NCBI GenBank assembly: GCA_017523605.1 | Contig: JAFWVZ010000231.1 | Location: forward strand, 1 to 20,356 | Direction: 5' to 3' | From: Bacillota bacterium | Lineage (GTDB): Bacteria > Bacillota > Clostridia > Peptostreptococcales > Anaerovoracaceae | Length of the DNA stretch: 20,356 bases | Shown: in pieces, positions 20,035 to 20,356 of the stretch | Numbering within the stretch: the first letter of the stretch is position 1 | How the letters are laid out: each line of letters begins with the position of its first letter | Program-made: the position numbers and the translations under genes | The notes under the pieces: model-generated | Told to the model about the DNA's origin: nothing | Database searches by the model: none | What the model saw: only the letters and a program-made list of their open reading frames with translations

Positions 20035-20356
20035 ATGAACGAGCGTTACGATTTCAAGACCATAGAAGAAAAATGGCAGAAGAAGTGGAAGGACACCGAT
20101 GTCTTCCATGTTACGGAGGACCCCGGTGCGGAAAAGTATTACTGCCTGGAGATGTTCCCGTATCCCAGCGGCAAGATCCACATGGGCCATGTAAGGAACT
20201 ACTCCATAGGAGACGTGGTTGCAAGATTTAAGACCATGAAGGGCTACAACGTCCTTCATCCGATCGGATTTGACTCTTTCGGACTTCCTGCAGAGAACGC
20301 AGCCATCCAGCACGGCATACACCCTGCAGTATGGACCAGTTCCAACATCAAGGAGA
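20035..20356 (+). CDS. leuS: Leucyl-tRNA synthetase, N-terminal part (runs off the window)
   Basis: The first 107 codons of LeuRS, a class I aminoacyl-tRNA synthetase. The N-terminus MNERYDFKTIEEKWQKKW is typical. MFPYPSGKIHMGHVRNYSIGD contains the HIGH-type ATP-binding motif as HMGH. HPIGFDSFGLPAENAAI is the next conserved block. The ATG at 20035 lies six bases after the RsfS stop, with AAAGGA about 11 bases before it. The frame stays open to the window edge, so the CP1 editing domain, KMSKS loop and anticodon domain are not seen. rsfS-leuS adjacency is common in Clostridia. Confidence 0.96.
   Translation, partial: MNERYDFKTIEEKWQKKWKDTDVFHVTEDPGAEKYYCLEMFPYPSGKIHMGHVRNYSIGDVVARFKTMKGYNVLHPIGFDSFGLPAENAAIQHGIHPAVWTSSNIKE

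Noticed and set aside
1..20356. CRISPR arrays, insertion sequences, prophage or defence genes
   Set aside because: No regularly spaced repeats, transposase, integrase or nuclease-helicase defence modules were seen; the region is core genome.

Overview
The window is about 20 kb of dense core chromosome from a low-to-mid GC Gram-positive anaerobe, most likely a member of class Clostridia (Bacillota). The reasons are the rubrerythrin, the HemZ-type radical SAM protein, TmcAL beside acetate kinase, the rpmB/Asp23-family/recG and rsmD/coaD/tmcAL/ackA/rpmF gene orders, and the rel/MBL/hemZ/hisS/aspS string. AGGAGG ribosome sites and TATAAT-type promoters are easy to see. I cannot name a genus. I see no mobile elements, phage genes or CRISPR arrays.

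Layout. Positions 1-75 hold the 3' end of the RNase P RNA gene, followed by exonuclease III (xth, +). A shared convergent hairpin separates xth from rubrerythrin (minus). Next on the minus strand are two tandem CNNM/HlyC-type membrane proteins and, upstream of them, rpmB. A compact divergent promoter region (4175-4320) then starts a long plus-strand run: an Asp23-family protein, recG, rsmD, coaD, an uncharacterised coiled-coil protein, tmcAL, ackA and rpmF (59 codons). A tRNA-Leu(CAA) gene lies opposed on the minus strand and shares a hairpin terminator with rpmF. Divergent from it is yajC, then a terminator/promoter junction, then a second plus-strand run: bifunctional rel, an MBL-fold hydrolase, hemZ, hisS, aspS, a YqeK-RsfS fusion and the start of leuS, which runs off the window.

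How the genes fit together. Nearly everything serves translation and its stress control: tRNA maturation (RNase P), rRNA and tRNA modification (RsmD, TmcAL), ribosomal proteins bL28 and bL32, three aminoacyl-tRNA synthetases, (p)ppGpp turnover (Rel) and ribosome silencing (RsfS). DNA repair (Xth, RecG), CoA and acetate metabolism (CoaD, AckA) and oxygen defence (Rbr) fill the rest.

Most notable observations: (1) a single reading frame joins a YqeK-type HD phosphohydrolase to RsfS, yet keeps a strong internal Shine-Dalgarno and ATG exactly at the RsfS start; (2) the rpmB leader can form two mutually exclusive helices, one ending directly against the ribosome site; (3) the Asp23-family gene and rsmD have good promoters placed so that the mRNA would be leaderless or nearly so; (4) the tRNA-Leu and yajC promoters form a near-identical inverted pair; (5) an attenuator-like three-arm repeat lies between yajC and rel; (6) the second CNNM protein lacks the C-terminal domain and has a rewritten CBS loop.
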